Positions 10,781-23,443 are shown, counted from the stretch's first letter. The stretch: 64,000 bases of DNA from Chimonanthus salicifolius (GCA_013350335.1 CM023539.1:35016631-35080630), one strand, 5' to 3'. Translations and numbers: made by a program. The notes: a model not told the origin generated them from the letters alone.

Positions 10781-11588
10781 AAACACTTTTGAGCTTGTAG
10801 AAACGGGTCTTGTGAATGAAATCTTGTTATGAATTCGTATTTAGAAAGAATTTTGAAGTGTTTGTGAATGCACGAGAAATGTATGTGGTAGTGAGACATT
10901 AGATAAAGGGAAATTGCCAAAATGTCATATTTTTAAGGGGTGATTATGTGGAAATTTTGATAGGTTCTCGGAACTCTGAAAGATTTTGAGGTTCAAGATA
11001 ATCTCTTTGTAGTAAAAAAAAAATCTTTCACACATGTTGGACACATGTGATCGGAAATTTATAAAAAAATAATAATTTAGTCATGTGTCTCGGAGTTCAG
11101 CCCATGACAATTTTTAATATTAATTTTATATTTGTTGTGATTTATTAAACTTTTATAATAGTTTATTATATTATATATTTCGTGTTACCAATGGACAAAT
11201 TATATTTTTTAATAAAGAGATATGTTGACATTTTTTTATTCATTTATTGGGATTTAAAATAATAATATCTATTTTTTTCTTTAATTATTTTTTTACTGTT
11301 AGAATGCAAGTGTTCATTTTAAATTATAATTATGAAAAAGCATCTACAATAATTGGATAATATAAGATTTACTTAATAATATTATTTAATAATTATATTT
11401 TATAAAATTTCTCATGAAATTGTTAATATATCATGTTATCCCTGCTAATAGGTACTAAATAAGATTTTTTACCCTTAGGGTAAGTTTTTACTTTACCACT
11501 GCAATTACCAAACAAGATGAAGGTAACCCCTATTCAAAGATGACTCCTACTCAAGAGTGACCCCTACTCAGAAGTAACTTCTATAAAA
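10781..11588. other. right-hand part of the Harbinger-like element
   Basis: This stretch is very AT-rich and has no reading frame. Its last 120 bp carry reiterated short motifs (GGTAACCCCTA, CTCCTACTCAA, GACCCCTACTCA, AAGTAACTTCTA) next to the right terminal repeat. They mirror the GGTAA-rich subterminal sequence at the left end. Confidence 0.5.
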
Positions 11589-11613
11589 ATTACCTCCCAT
11601 CCAAACGCAGCCC

Positions 11614-12553
11614 AGAGGGAAAGAAAAAAGACGACTTCAACAAAATTTGAATTTCATTTGAAAAGGTGCATAGTCACAAAAAGTGGAAGTGTTAGATTCT
11701 TATACATTGAAAGAGCGGCAGGTGTCGAGTGAGGCAAATTGGTCCGGAAAATGCCGAAGGGACGCTTGAAGTATAATTTCTGAATTAGACTTCCGTTTTT
11801 TCAGGCTCAGCGAATGTATTAGACCATTTTTTGGGTATTATAACGGAATTGGCCCTAAAATTTACTAAATTAGTTGATTCAATAATCAATAGTTTAGCTA
11901 ATGCTAACGTATAATAAAAAGTCATAAAAGCTTAGTTTAATCAATGCTATGAGAAAATTGCCTAATTCATAGATTGAGATAACCTAATGATCAAATTTCC
12001 GAACTTATAATTGCATATATGATATAGCATTTTAATTAAAACATTTGTGATTGTATGAGTTAAGCCATTATCAATTATATTTGTGATGGTAGGAGTAGTT
12101 TGGTATTTTTTTTCATTTTTTTATCAATTTTTCATTTTTTTTATTAAAAGTAAAATTAAGGGTAAAATGAAAAAAAAAATTTCAAAAATTGCATCGGCCA
12201 TAATTAAGAAAAACTATCGGTGTAGAAATCAATTCCTTTTTCAAATTTATAATCTTTCAAAAATCATATCTTCATGATGAGTAAATAAAGGGGCCTAGTT
12301 ATATTTGTTAGTGACAAGTTTGCATAAATGGCACATTCCTACAAGATCAGAAAGGTAAGACCTAATTTTAAATGGACCTAATATGGTATTTCTTTTTTAA
12401 TTTTTATTTTTCAAACATAGGTAAAAATAAAAGAAAACTCATTCCACATTCTACAGGTTGTCTCATTAGGCTTCAGTGGTAAGTTTGTGCCCAGAACCCC
12501 TAAATTTTAATATGTCTAAAATCCAGGAAGTGGAAGACCTTAATGAGAAAACA
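11614..12553. other. non-coding stretch, no gene seen
   Basis: AT-rich DNA. About 60 bp around 11925-11985 (AGCTTAGTTTAATCAATGCTAT and then AATTGCCTAATTCATAGAT) recur around 25571-25620, so it contains a fragment of a dispersed repeat. No reading frame with support. Confidence 0.4.
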
Positions 12554-12724
12554 TTTTTTTTTTAAAATTTACGTGTAGGAAACCGTGGGATACCCTAAAA
12601 ACCCCACGGTTGATCCTACTACCACTAGGGACCAAGGTTAGTCCATGGGGGCTCGAACCCGCAACCTCCCACCTTAACCAATTGAGCTAAACCCATTTAG
12701 ATAACCAATTGAGCTACACCCATT
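12554..12724 (-). mobile_element. tRNA-derived SINE (family 1) with target duplication
   Basis: Read on the minus strand it starts GGGTGTAGCTCAATTGGTTA, with a tRNA-like box A. Box B is GGTTCGAGCCC, and it ends in TAAATTTTAAAAAAAAAA. The head is partly duplicated (two AGCTCAATTGGTTA blocks). Direct repeats AGAAAACA at 12546-12553 and 12725-12732 mark the insertion. Related pieces lie near 16850, 47657, 54717 and 55550. Confidence 0.85.
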
Positions 12725-13079
12725 AGAAAACACTTGACATAAGTTTCATTGATCGAATGGTACTACCATCCATTAAACTCTAAAATCCTTAAATAAGAGA
12801 AATTAGGGAAAATTTAGCACAATTAAATTACTCCCAACTAAACTTCAAAAACCTCAAATGCTTGAACTAACCTTAAAATTGGAAATTTAGTACCTAAAAT
12901 ATACCAAAATGGGCCTTTTTTATGGGCCTGAAATTATCCTAGATTTCCATCTCAGCCATTATGTATTGGGTTTTCACTTGAAATTTAAGTAATATGAGTA
13001 TCACTGGCCATGGCTAAACTAACCGGAGGATTAAAATGTCACCAGATCTCTATAATATGTTGACTTAGCTTAGTTTTCT

Positions 13080-13222
13080 CCTTCTCAGTATTTGATTCCC
13101 CGTGGGTGTTTCGGGGTCATATGTCTTTTTCTATGCTGTTGTTTTTCCTTCTTTTGTATTTGCACCTCTAGTGCCTTTCTTTTTTATTAATACATTAACC
13201 ATTTTAAAAATAAAAAAAACTT
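13080..13222 (+). mobile_element. 3' end of an L1-type LINE
   Basis: The run TTTTGTATTTGCACCTCTAG followed by TGCC, a T-run, ATTAATACATTAACC and an A-rich tail is the characteristic 3' UTR end of plant L1 LINEs. No coding region precedes it, so it is a 5'-truncated copy. A target duplication was not found. Confidence 0.65.
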
Positions 13223-15221
13223 GGTGATGTAGGGGGTACAGTGTAGCAATTCAAACTAGTTTGGTGATTGTGAAATGGCATGGACCAATCAGGCTTTCAA
13301 CCCTAAGGCCTTAACAAAGACTGAGCTTCCGAAGACTTTGATAGCCCAGTGGAAGCGATTTTCTCCTCAAGAATCTGTAGTGCATTATCGATTTGGTTTA
13401 AAGAATAAGTGAAGATGAAATAAAATTTGACAAATGAATTGAGACTTGGCCCAAGACCTGAGCCCAACCTGTGCCAACCCGAAAAATTTAGAGTCCAATT
13501 CTACTCGGTCGGGCCCAACCTGTACCGACCCAAAACATTTAGAGTCCAGTTCTACTTAGTTAGGGCCTGGGCCTAACTTAAATTTGGGTCACGGTGAGCC
13601 TTACATTCAATAGGCGTAACTCAACCTATCATCATCATCATCAAAGCTAAAATGTCATTTATTTGGAGTTTACTTTTCAACTTCTAATTCTTCGTTTGAT
13701 TCTATCATAAACCATGTCTGGTCACCACATTATATCTGATATCTTTCTCTATCCTTTCCCTCTACATTTTCAATGGTATATCCATATTACTACTTCAACT
13801 TGTAACCTCTAGAGTCTACATATTAAGGTCGTCTCTGATCTTCTAATTACACGTCGAAATCACCTAGAATAATTTTATTTTTAAATGTCAGATTGATCCA
13901 ATCAAATTAAACTTGAGGAATTGTGATGTCTAATGTATATTTCATATTTTGTAACATATAACATATATTATGATTAAATTAAAAAAATATTGTGGTAATT
14001 AAAAACCTTAATATCTATATATGATTAAGTCATGTCTCTTTGTCCTAACCATATATCTTTTTCCTCTTTATTTTAAGGAATAAATTTTATTATTTTGAAT
14101 GGTAGAACTTGAAGCCTTCAGGTTGTTCTTATTTTGGAGTTCATTTGTTTGGAGTTTCATGAGTTTATTAGAAGTGAAATAATAACTTGAGAACTTAATA
14201 AATATGATAATGAAATGAAATTAATGATTATGACAATGATTAGTGTGAAAGCTGTCACATGGTCTTTGAGCCAAATTTATGGTTTTTGAGCTCTCAATGA
14301 TTGACCTTAGTTTCCTCAAGTCTTTTCATCTTGTATTGCATCATACTCATCATGGTTACTTAATCTGCAATGTCTCACCAACTTAAACAAGACTTCACCT
14401 CTTCCATTTAGTTTCATTGATTAACCTCTTGTATTTACTTCTTTCTAGCAGGGTCGAAAAAAACGCTCTGGTCGATAATTTTCTCTCTTGTACGATATTT
14501 CCAAAAAATTGTAAAAAGGTCTGAAAAATTTATGGTAATTTCAGAAAATTTGGAACTTCTTGAATATGTAATTTTTTCATTAAATATCGGTCCTTTACAC
14601 ATTCAAATATTGATTTAAGTTTCGAAAACGATTAGTATAAAAATCAACAATAAAATGAAGAGAAATGATAAATAAAAAATTTAAAAATTATGAAAAATTG
14701 TGTAAGAAAATTTTGATATATTTAGTGATCAGTATTATGATTTTTTTAATTTTATTTCTAAATTAACAAAATTAATTTAAATGAAAGGTTTCCGAACCTA
14801 CTTTGTTTGTACCCACATCTGTTCTCAGCCTCACCAATCTCCACATTTTCTCAACGTCACCCGTGGGATCTTCTTAACATGTGTGTGTGGAAGGGGAGAA
14901 AAAATAGAGAAAGAGAGAACAATGTAAAAGAGAATGGCCAATAAATAGCTCTTTACTATTAAATACTATGGAAAGGGAAAAAAAAAGGAGCTTTTAAGCC
15001 TTTAACTATCACCGTTGGAAATACAGCTGGTGTTGGAAATAACAGCTCCTATTGGAAATAACAGCTGCCCCGTTAGTTTCTCCATAAATGGCACCAGTTT
15101 TTTTTTTATTGAGACAGAGATGAGCATGAAAAGGGATGCATGCCTTGGAATTCTAAAAGCCTGCATGCTGTTGGAATTCTAAAAGCCTACATTCAACCTT
15201 GCATGCTCTTGGAGCTTTAAC
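13223..15221. other. non-coding stretch, no gene seen
   Basis: It includes a segment at 13440-13625 with repeated CCCAACCTGT(G/A)CC(A/G)ACCC and TTTAGAGTCCA(A/G)TTCTACT units that look like a decayed element. The remaining sequence is AT-rich without coding support. The last 200 bp contain direct repeats of TTGGAATTCTAAAAGCCT and GCATGC. Confidence 0.4.
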
Positions 15222-15583
15222 CAGGGGTACAAATATTGGTTTTTAACAGCCGTATAATATCAGCCAATACATATTGTATCGGCAGTACAACCTTCATATC
15301 GGCCGATATGGCCGATATATCACCGATATATATCGGTCCAATATCGGCCGATATGATTAATATCGGTAGTACTCTTTTTAAAAAAAAAAAAAATTAAAAC
15401 GATGATGGGCCTGGGTCAAAATATCGGCCAATATTTACATTTAAATTTTTTTTTTATAAACAGTTTTTTTTATATTTTTTAATTCAGAAAAATAAAATAA
15501 TAAAATAATACCGATATTTACAAAAACAAAAAACAAAAAGAGGAGAGAGAATCATATCAACCGTGGCATTTTTTGCACCCGTG
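15222..15583. mobile_element. hAT-type MITE, ATATCGGCC family, exact 8-bp TSD
   Basis: The left end reads CAGGGGTACAAATATTGG and the right end GCACCCGTG. The exact 8-bp direct repeat GCTTTAAC lies at 15214-15221 and 15584-15591. The interior is full of ATATCGGCCGATAT-like palindromes, then an A-rich stretch, then GAGGAGAGAGAATC. It is 362 bp long and encodes nothing. Its arrangement is the reverse complement of the copy at 42542-42953. Confidence 0.9.
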
Positions 15584-15909
15584 GCTTTAACCATTTATAT
15601 AATGGGCTAAGTGTGGGAACCCGAGCCGCTCTTGGAATTTTAACCATTCAACTAACTTGGTACAAGAGCCATGCATGCATGCATGCTATTGGAATTTTAA
15701 CTATCGTCATACATAGAGAAACCAACTTACAAGAGTTTGCAATGTTAATTCTTCTCTACCTTTTTTTTCTCTACTTTCAGATTTAAGTATCCACAAAATA
15801 TGTGAAATGAGCTTGAAGTTTTTGGTGGACAAGGATTCCAACAAAGTGCTATTTTCATAATCAGGTAAATAATTTGTCAATTTTATTTCCAATAATGCTA
15901 TATTTTAAC

Positions 15910-16193
15910 AACCCAAAAGGAAGCTGGTTTTTTTTTTAAAAAAAATAAAAAACCCAAAAGGAAGTTGGTTTTTTTTAAAAAAAAATTGAAAACGAAAATA
16001 TCGGCCGATATCTGGGACGATATTGGTCTGATATCGGCCACGATATGAACTCGGGCCTACCACCGTTTTGATTTTTTTTTTTAAAAAACAGACCGATATT
16101 AATCATATCGGACCAATATATATCGGCCATATCAGTTGAGAAATATTGTGTACGGCCAATACATTTCGTATCGGCCGATATCTTTACCCCTAC
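15910..16193. mobile_element. hAT-type MITE fragment, ATATCGGCC family
   Basis: The right end is intact (CGGCCGATATCTTTACCCCTA). The body matches the 42690-42950 half of the better copy, including ACCGATATTAATCATATCGG. The left terminus (CAGGGG and the CTCTCTCC block) is missing. A 41-bp duplication of ACCCAAAAGGAAG(C/T)TGG plus T and A runs sits at the left side. No target duplication could be shown. Confidence 0.7.
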
Positions 16194-16824
16194 TTTCTAG
16201 TTTATACCATGTGATCTTCAATTATTGATTTTCTACCGATCTATAATAGTGGATTTACCTTCAAAATGCGATTATATCAATTGCTAACTCATTAAGATTA
16301 TGTTAGTTAATTACTTCTTTATGTAAATAAATTCAAACTCAAATTGTAATTACAACATTACATCATATATCTAGGAAAATATCTGATATGCTCTTTATAT
16401 ACAACAATCTCTAATACTAAGAATTGAATAAAGTATAGAGAGTTAAGTATGTATTAGGGACTAAATGAAGGATGGAATATGTAGGAAAAAATATAAAGGA
16501 TCGGTGAAGTTATACTCCTATGTAAGTGTCTTTTTCATATAATTTTTCATCCTTAAAAATTACAAGATCATAAATCATTGATTTGTCTCAATCTCATATT
16601 ATAAGTATACAATGATTGGATTAGAATAAAAATATATCTATCCTCTACGCATTGCATCCCACAATTTGGTTTCAATGTGATCCCTCGAGGATTCTCTCTA
16701 GTACTACTCAAAATACACATGAATTGCGTGACCATTCTCGTATGAAAAAACAACCTCAATTATGTCAAAATTTGAAAAATTCTTTATATGCTGATGAATG
16801 GATTCCACCTATGCATTTGGAGGT

Positions 16825-16930
16825 ATTTTTTTAAAAAAAAATTTACATGTGGGAAACTGTAGGATACCCAACGTAACTCGTAATCTCTCGTTTCTTAAAA
16901 CGGGAGGCAACCAATTGAACTACACCCATA
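16825..16930 (-). mobile_element. SINE family 1 fragment
   Basis: On the minus strand this reads GGGTGTAGTTCAATTGGTTG and GCCTCCCGTTTTAAGA, then a TACAGTTTCCCACATGTAAA segment and an A-run. The same order is seen in the copy at 12554-12724, but box B is lost. Confidence 0.6.
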
Positions 16931-17560
16931 TAGATAATTTGGAGGTCTTTCTACATTATAATAGATGCACCTCTTTCTTTTTTTTTCTAATTGAATTTGA
17001 ACCCTTCTTTTCAATGCTAGAGTGTGGTAAGAGTTTAAAGGATAGTAATTAATACTAAATTTTACATAGAATGATTATAAAAAAAAGGAGTTAGTTTGCA
17101 AGATTTGGAGAAGAGACTCTTTAACGAGATTCCATTGACTGGATCATGGCCCTATATTTATGTTTGACCACTAGATAATTGTATGGATATAAAGTGTAGG
17201 GAGTTTCATCGCCCATTGATTATTAGAGTCATTTACACCTTTTAAGTTTTGACGAATTATTAAAGGTTCAGAATGAAGACATAGAATGATCAAATGGCGA
17301 TGAAAGTTCATATAGTCTCTACATGTATGGTCCTCTTTACATTGCACCCAGTCATGGTGGATCAAGACCTGTTTAAAAAGAAGTTTATTAAGTCTCATGG
17401 GAGAAAGTTTGGTTGGAGTTTCTTTTTTAAAAAATATTAGAAGGTCATAGAATATTCTAGTACCAAATCTACAAGGATAAATTTTACTCATATCTAATTA
17501 TTCTAGTTTTATGCATTTATAACTTAAGATTTTACTTGTTATAAGACAACTATTGAGGAA

Positions 17561-17850
17561 TGATCAGGTCCGGTCTAACTATAAGGCAAGTTAGGCTTGG
17601 ACCTTAAGCTCCCATTTAAAAAAACCCTACTCCTATTTTGATTGCATGGTGGACTAAATGGGATTGAGAGACAGAGCACGTGGAAAAGGGGACAAGACTA
17701 AGCATGTTCAGATCCAGTCTAACTATAAATCAAGTTAGGCATAGGCCTTAGGCTCCATTTGAAAAAGGCCCGACTCCTATTTTGATTGTATGGTAGAGTA
17801 GATGACAGAGAATGTGGAAAAAGGGACTTGTCTAAGCCTATTTGGCTTAG
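17561..17850. repeat. 144-bp tandem duplication
   Basis: The block containing GTCTAACTATAA, AAGTTAGGC, CTCCTATTTTGATTG and ATGGT occurs twice with a 144-bp offset (17571 and 17715). The two copies differ at many positions, so the duplication is old. No coding content. Confidence 0.85.
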
Positions 17851-19812
17851 ATGAAAAATGGTAAAACCATTTGCAATGGGAGGAAATGCAAAGTATTCAA
17901 TTTTTGAGGGATTTGTCAAGAGTTTTTTTTTTCTTTTTTGAATTATGATATGATACTTGGTAATAAAAACTCTATAATTAAAATGAGACTAGTTTTAGTA
18001 GAGGTATTCATCGAGAGTTAGGACATAGTTTTAGAAAATACTCAACCATTTAACTGAAGATCTCCAATTTTGATCATAGACCTAAAAGATCTTTCATATA
18101 ATAAGTGATCAAATATTTTGAAAATTACATACGTTGGTAAAGAGATATAAGGGCTATAAAGATAGAAAAATTCAGTAATTTCAAGTACTCAACTGTCAAG
18201 AGGAGCCTCTTCTCTTTATAAAATAAGCAATTGATTAAAGTACTTTAGATGAGGGGAATGTATTTCAAGGGATTTTCCTAGCCATTTCTGGTATTGTTTG
18301 TATTTTCTGTGGGTGTTGATTTGTGAATTTGTAGGGCTGCGATTTTGGATTATTTTGTGCTTCTTTTGGTTTAAGTTTGTGCTTATAAAATTTTATTTAA
18401 CAATATATTTCCTCTCTGCAAATCATGCTGTAACTTTTAATTTAAAGATCTTTGGTGAGTTGGTAGAACAATAGAGGACATTGTAACAATTCATCAATTC
18501 TCTTATTTTCACAGTGTCATGTTCTATTGTTCTTTAACTTTTCAATTTAGTTCATTTTAATTTTTCATTAATTTAAAGACTAAATGAATTAACCATATTT
18601 ACAATTATATTTTAGCAAAACATGAATAAAAAAATTTAGGATATGTGGGATCTACCCCTTTTTTTATATAATATAAGGGAAATCCCGAGCCCACCCCCAA
18701 CAATCTGTTGTCAAGTTGTCAAGGTGCACTAATGCCTAGCTCTCCTAAAATCCCTAGGGCACACATCCACACTGGCCCTTGAAAATCTAAACCATTCATT
18801 AATTTCTTAATGGAAGAACACATGCATGTATCTTTTTAGATTTTCTAAAGCCATTATAGCACCGATGGATGGTTCAAATAAGAGGAGTGTAATAAACTTA
18901 ATAACATTTTTAGTCAAGTACTTATCATTTGATCTACCCAATGATGAGTTCAATAGTTTTATAAAATAAAAAATAGACATATATGTATCTTTATATTTAA
19001 AAATTAATGAACAACTTAAAATTTTTAAAAAAATTCTAAAACCGTGCATGTCTGATTTAATACTATTTAAAATTATCTTTACCATCAAAGTAATAGCATT
19101 TTTATTGTTCTCCTAACTATTTATGTCCTAATAACTAAGGCTAGCATGGGATCATTATGGTGACCCACCTTCTCTCGAGGTTGTACTTGCACACTCCGCT
19201 CACTTTGGAGAATTTTTTTTGTGTGGCATATATATATTCAAAATTTTAGCTAATTTTTAATTGGCTCGAAGAATTCAAATTCTCCATATCCTCTAAATAA
19301 ATTGTCATTCTCATGGATATGAAAGAACAATTTTCATGCCAATCATTATATACATCAACTTCTTTCTTTTTATTTAATGATCTTTGACTGTCCAAATCAT
19401 CATACCTAAGTCTTAAGTTTTTTTATAAATACAAAAAACATAAAAAGAAATTGCATATATTATATTACTATGAGTAAATTTTAACTTTTAACAGTAATAG
19501 AATTTTTAACTTCTATATATCTAAGTATAATGCATCTGTTTTGTATTTATTGCTGAATTTGATTCACTTATAACTCATTAAGTTTACGATACATCGATAT
19601 AATCAGTTTTTAATATAGTGTGTATGAAAATTTAGAAAAAGGAATGAATTAAGTATTAATCATCATTTATCTGTATAAATATACATATTTTGAAGACCAA
19701 GGTGTTCAGGTCTCTTAGAGCAATTGAATAATTCTTAAGTTATGTGCAAATTTCTTTATCCACACACATGAGGTAACATTATGAAGAGTCATCCTTTTGT
19801 GTTTGAGAGTGA
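17851..19812. other. non-coding stretch, no gene seen
   Basis: AT-rich sequence with no supported gene. The open frame of about 90 codons on the minus strand at 18807-19088 is low-complexity and resembles nothing known. Confidence 0.4.
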
Positions 19813-19820
19813 CTTGAACC

Positions 19821-20182
19821 CAGGGGTCGAAACTTCGGCCCAGTCGAATTTTCGACAGAATTTTGATCTCGGCCGATATTTTTCTCTATCTTCATTTTTT
19901 TTTTGAAAATCTCGATGGTTTTTTTAAAAAATTCATTTAAAAAATAAAAAAGGCTTTTAAAAAAAATAAAAAATATAAATAGCGGCCATATTTCAATTAT
20001 CGGCCGAGATATCGACTGGGCTCATGCTGATATTTTTTTTTAAATAAAAAATAAAAATTGGCCGATATTCGGCCGAACTTTTCTCTGGCCGAAACTATAC
20101 GTATCGGCCGAACTGTATTGGAGTTCGAAAACCCGATACAGTTCGGCCGATACGCACAGTATCGATCGAATTTTTAACCCGG
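19821..20182. mobile_element. hAT-type MITE, ATATCGGCC family, 7/8 TSD
   Basis: The left end is CAGGGGTCGAAACTTCGGCC and the right end GATCGAATTTTTAACCCGG. Flanking 8-mers are CTTGAACC at 19813-19820 and CTTAAACC at 20183-20190, with one mismatch. The interior carries many CGGCCGA motifs separated by A/T-rich runs. Length is 362 bp, the same as the copy at 15222. Confidence 0.85.
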
Positions 20183-20998
20183 CTTAAACCCAAAACATCC
20201 CACGTCTCTCGTAAGTTCTTAACCCCAAGCTAACCCTCACGAATTTCTCTGTGTATTTATATAAGTGTATATCTTCATTTTTATATAATTAAATACAAGA
20301 ATTAAAAAAAAAAAAAAAACCTCTTTTCATTTTCGTGAAGTAAGAATTTAGATCCGATGGTCCCAATGTCCAACTTGACTTGCAAATTACCCGTCTAAAT
20401 AATAAATAAGAACAAAAATAAATGCAATTGGTTGGTAGTTACCTTCAATCCACTCACTCACATGACACCAAAATCAATACAATGATCATAAATTCATAAT
20501 CACGTGATCCTGTTATTTTTAAAAAAAAAAAAACAGGAATCGGAGATCTTTTTGTATTTAAAATCACAAGACTTGCAAGATCCCATGTGAGCCACCTTAC
20601 GTGGGACCCAAGCAAACAAGCCAACATTCTCAATGCCGGCTTTTTACCTTTTTGTCCTTTTGGCATTCGATCCATACAAATGATTCGTTGTCATCCACGA
20701 GGGGCCAAATTAGGATCTTAATGGCTACACCCATGTCTTAATATTTAAAGACATTGTACCAATTTTTTCATTGTGTAATTATGATCTCATCATGGTTTTA
20801 TTCCTTAGAGATTGATACATCATTTCTTCAAAATTTTCTTAAATAGCAATGTCTTATTTCAAAAAAAAATATTTTTTAAAAATAGTTTTTATGAGGAGTG
20901 CACCAAAAACCTATTAATAGATTCTCTGAATCAAAATGAACATGATATAAATAATTTTGAGATAATAAGATTACGAATAATTCTTAATCAATTTATTT

Positions 20999-21263
20999 AG
21001 TACTCAGTGAGTCTTTCTTAACTATGCAGCAATGTATGATTCCAAATAATGAGAGTCAAAGGTAAAAAGAATTACAAAATGACGCATATGGACAAATCAA
21101 AGCTTATAAAAGAATGTTGTCTTCCCATTGTGTTAGAAGGTGATTTGGAACTTATCAAAAATGATAAAGCATTGATTTAATATGAAATTAAAAGAAATAT
21201 GACAAGTAATTTGGGATAATTTCAAAATACATATAAAATAAGTATTTTAGTACGGAGGAAGTA
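20999..21263. mobile_element. degenerate Stowaway-like MITE
   Basis: The right end GTACGGAGGAAGTA is Stowaway-like. The left end TACTCAGTGAGTCTTTC is a weak match. The internal ATTTGGGATAATTTCAAAATA block also resembles Stowaway interiors. The boundaries are uncertain. Confidence 0.4.
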
Positions 21264-21821
21264 ATACTTATGATTTTAAAATATCAAAGCAAAAAAGGGT
21301 GCTTAAATTCTTGTTAAAACTTTGATTTCAATTTTGAAAGATTTAAAATTGTTTAAAAATTAATAGTTTATATTTATCAAAATTTAAATAATTCAGATTA
21401 CATGACTTATAAACTAAACTGATATTCATGTCATCATCTATCGAACCAACTCAACCGTGTAAGGTTCAATCTCCCTTTAATAGGATGTCTCTTTAGAAGA
21501 GTCCCTCTTGAAAAGTCATACTAGTCTAACTCATTCTGTAACACAGAATCTATAAAGACTATTTACATCGAGAGTATTATGAAATTTAATTGTAAATAAA
21601 AAATATCCTAATTATCTCATTAAAGCTAAGAGAAATAGTAGACAAAATGATAATCGGGCAAACTTTTTTTGGAAGATGAAAATATTTAAAATGGAACTCG
21701 ATTAGACTCACAATGTTGTTGGGAGGCTCACTATCAATAAACCTCCATCAATTTGGATATATAGAACTAATAGAAAAGGACACTTTTAAATATGTACTTT
21801 TTCAACCAAATCATTTCTCAT

Positions 21822-22000
21822 AAATCTCAGATATCGGTTGATATCTCGGTTGAGAAATTTCTCTCTCCTATTTTTTTTTTTTAAAACCACCTTTATCGGC
21901 TGATATCGGCAATATATATCAGATATCGGCTGATATCTCAAATCTCACCCGATATATCAAAGTTTCAAAAACCTAAATATCGTATCGGCCGATATTTATT
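21822..22000. mobile_element. ATATCGGCC-family hAT MITE fragment
   Basis: Repeated ATATCGG(C/T)(C/T)GATAT motifs with the CTCTCTCCT block are present, but neither CAGGGG-type end is recognisable and no target duplication was found. It is probably a copy that lost both ends. Confidence 0.65.
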
Positions 22001-22764
22001 TTCCTTTTTCTCATTTTTCTTTTCTTTTCTTGGTTTTGTTGGCAGTGTCATATATTGCCATGTGTGGCAAAAAACAAAGTTATCCTTAGTGTAAAATGTA
22101 TATAATTGTGTACTTACATGCAAAATACCTAATAATAATATAAAAATTGATAAACAATGATGATGAATTCAAAAAATACTAAAAATGTAATTACAAAATA
22201 ATACATCAACTTTATCCATATAGGTACAAAGACGAAAACACCTATTTATAAGTTATAAAGTATTAACTATAGAAAAAATAACAATAAAATTGTAAAATGA
22301 AGCTAAGATCATAATTTAATTTAAAATAGGAACAAATCTCTAGTATATGAGGATGCATATACAAAATGTTGATCATTTGTGCAATAGGTCATCTTATATT
22401 ATCGTGAGCATATAGACATAGGGCTTATCAAACGGGGTAGTAATGCGTCTATTTAAAAGATCTTTTGTTTGAGTACGTAGTCTACAAAAAACTTACCTTG
22501 ACTAAATATATTAAGTCATACTTTAAAGACTACAAAATTTAAGGATTAAAAAATAATTGTATAAGTATAAAAGGGTATAACCCGCTCTTAAGGGAATGTT
22601 GAGAGATCTAAAAGAATTTAACAATGAAAGGGTTTTTATTGATTAAGTGAGATGTTAAGGAAATAAGAGATGACTGCTTTATCATTTAAATGATCTTCAA
22701 GGATACTATGTGAGGTAGTTGTTCAAGTTTTCTTAAGTAACTCAGGCCTTAATGGAAATACGAC

Positions 22765-22870
22765 TGTCAGTATAAAAAGATTGACTTGATGATCAAGATG
22801 TTCGTCTTATAAAATGAAGTCTTGAGTTCGATTCACTATCGATCTATCTACATTACTCCTTATAAAGTTA
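22765..22870 (+). mobile_element. tRNA-derived SINE (family 2) fragment
   Basis: ATTGACTTGATGATCAAGATG is followed by CTTGAGTTCGATTCACTATCG, in which GAGTTCGATTC is a box B. The layout matches the better copy near 38231. The 3' part has drifted. Confidence 0.5.
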
Positions 22871-23220
22871 CTGTACATCATCTAAGTTACTGTATATGAA
22901 TTGCGAGATTTAAAATCATTTGAAACCTTTCTTGAAAGGAAACCGGAGGTTATTGTTAACTACGGATCCAATACATATTTCTTGTGAAGGTGGTAAATTA
23001 GACACAAAAAGTTACATCCTCCCTTTCAAGCCAATCACCTCAAGCTAGTTGGCAACTCTTCACGTATCCTCTGCCACGTGTCAGTTGGTTATGTTGAATG
23101 AAATTTGGCTCTACTTTGCTTGTGCTTTTGTCTTTTCTATTTCACATTGCATGCTTTGTCACATAGTTTTGGGCCACTTTCTTTCCGTTGGAAAATCATT
23201 AAAATATATCTAAGAACCTA

Positions 23221-23443
23221 GGCTGCAATTGGATGGAGGGTAATTTTTCCAGGTGTGCATAAGATGGGTGCATTCAGAGGTAAGGGTATTCAAAATGAAT
23301 ATTCTTTACTTGGAAAAGGTATTTAAAAAGTGAAAAAAGAGAGATAATAAGGAGTTTTATCTCATGACCCCTTCAATTATTAAACAAGGGTAAGAGAGGG
23401 TTATCCTCCATCACTCTCCTTTACCTCCAATTCAAACGCAGCC
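23221..23443. mobile_element. MITE with the ends of the large Harbinger-like element
   Basis: The left end GGCTGCAATTGGATGGAGGG and right end CCTCCAATTCAAACGCAGCC share the terminal repeat of the 8.5-kb element at 3116-11613. The flanking trinucleotides are CTA and CTT, a near match to a 3-bp target duplication. It is 223 bp with no coding content and is plausibly a derivative mobilised by the same transposase family. Confidence 0.8.

Larger units (their letters stand above)
3116..11613 (+). mobile_element. PIF/Harbinger-type DNA transposon, about 8.5 kb, degenerate
   Basis: The left end at 3116 reads GGGCTGCGTTTGGATGG and the right end at 11613 is its reverse complement (CCATCCAAACGCAGCCC). 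Both continue into GGTAA-rich subterminal sequence (GGGGGTAACCCC on the left, AGGTAACCCC and GACCCCTACTCA on the right). Inside, on the plus strand, lie a HARBI1-like DDE transposase and a Myb/SANT-like second gene, the standard two-gene content of PIF/Harbinger elements. Both are broken. The element also holds a minisatellite, a 191-bp tandem array and a LINE-like insertion, which explain its length. A clean 3-bp target duplication is not visible (TAG against CAG if the end is taken as GGCTGCG). A related MITE with the same ends sits at 23221-23443. Confidence 0.75.
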
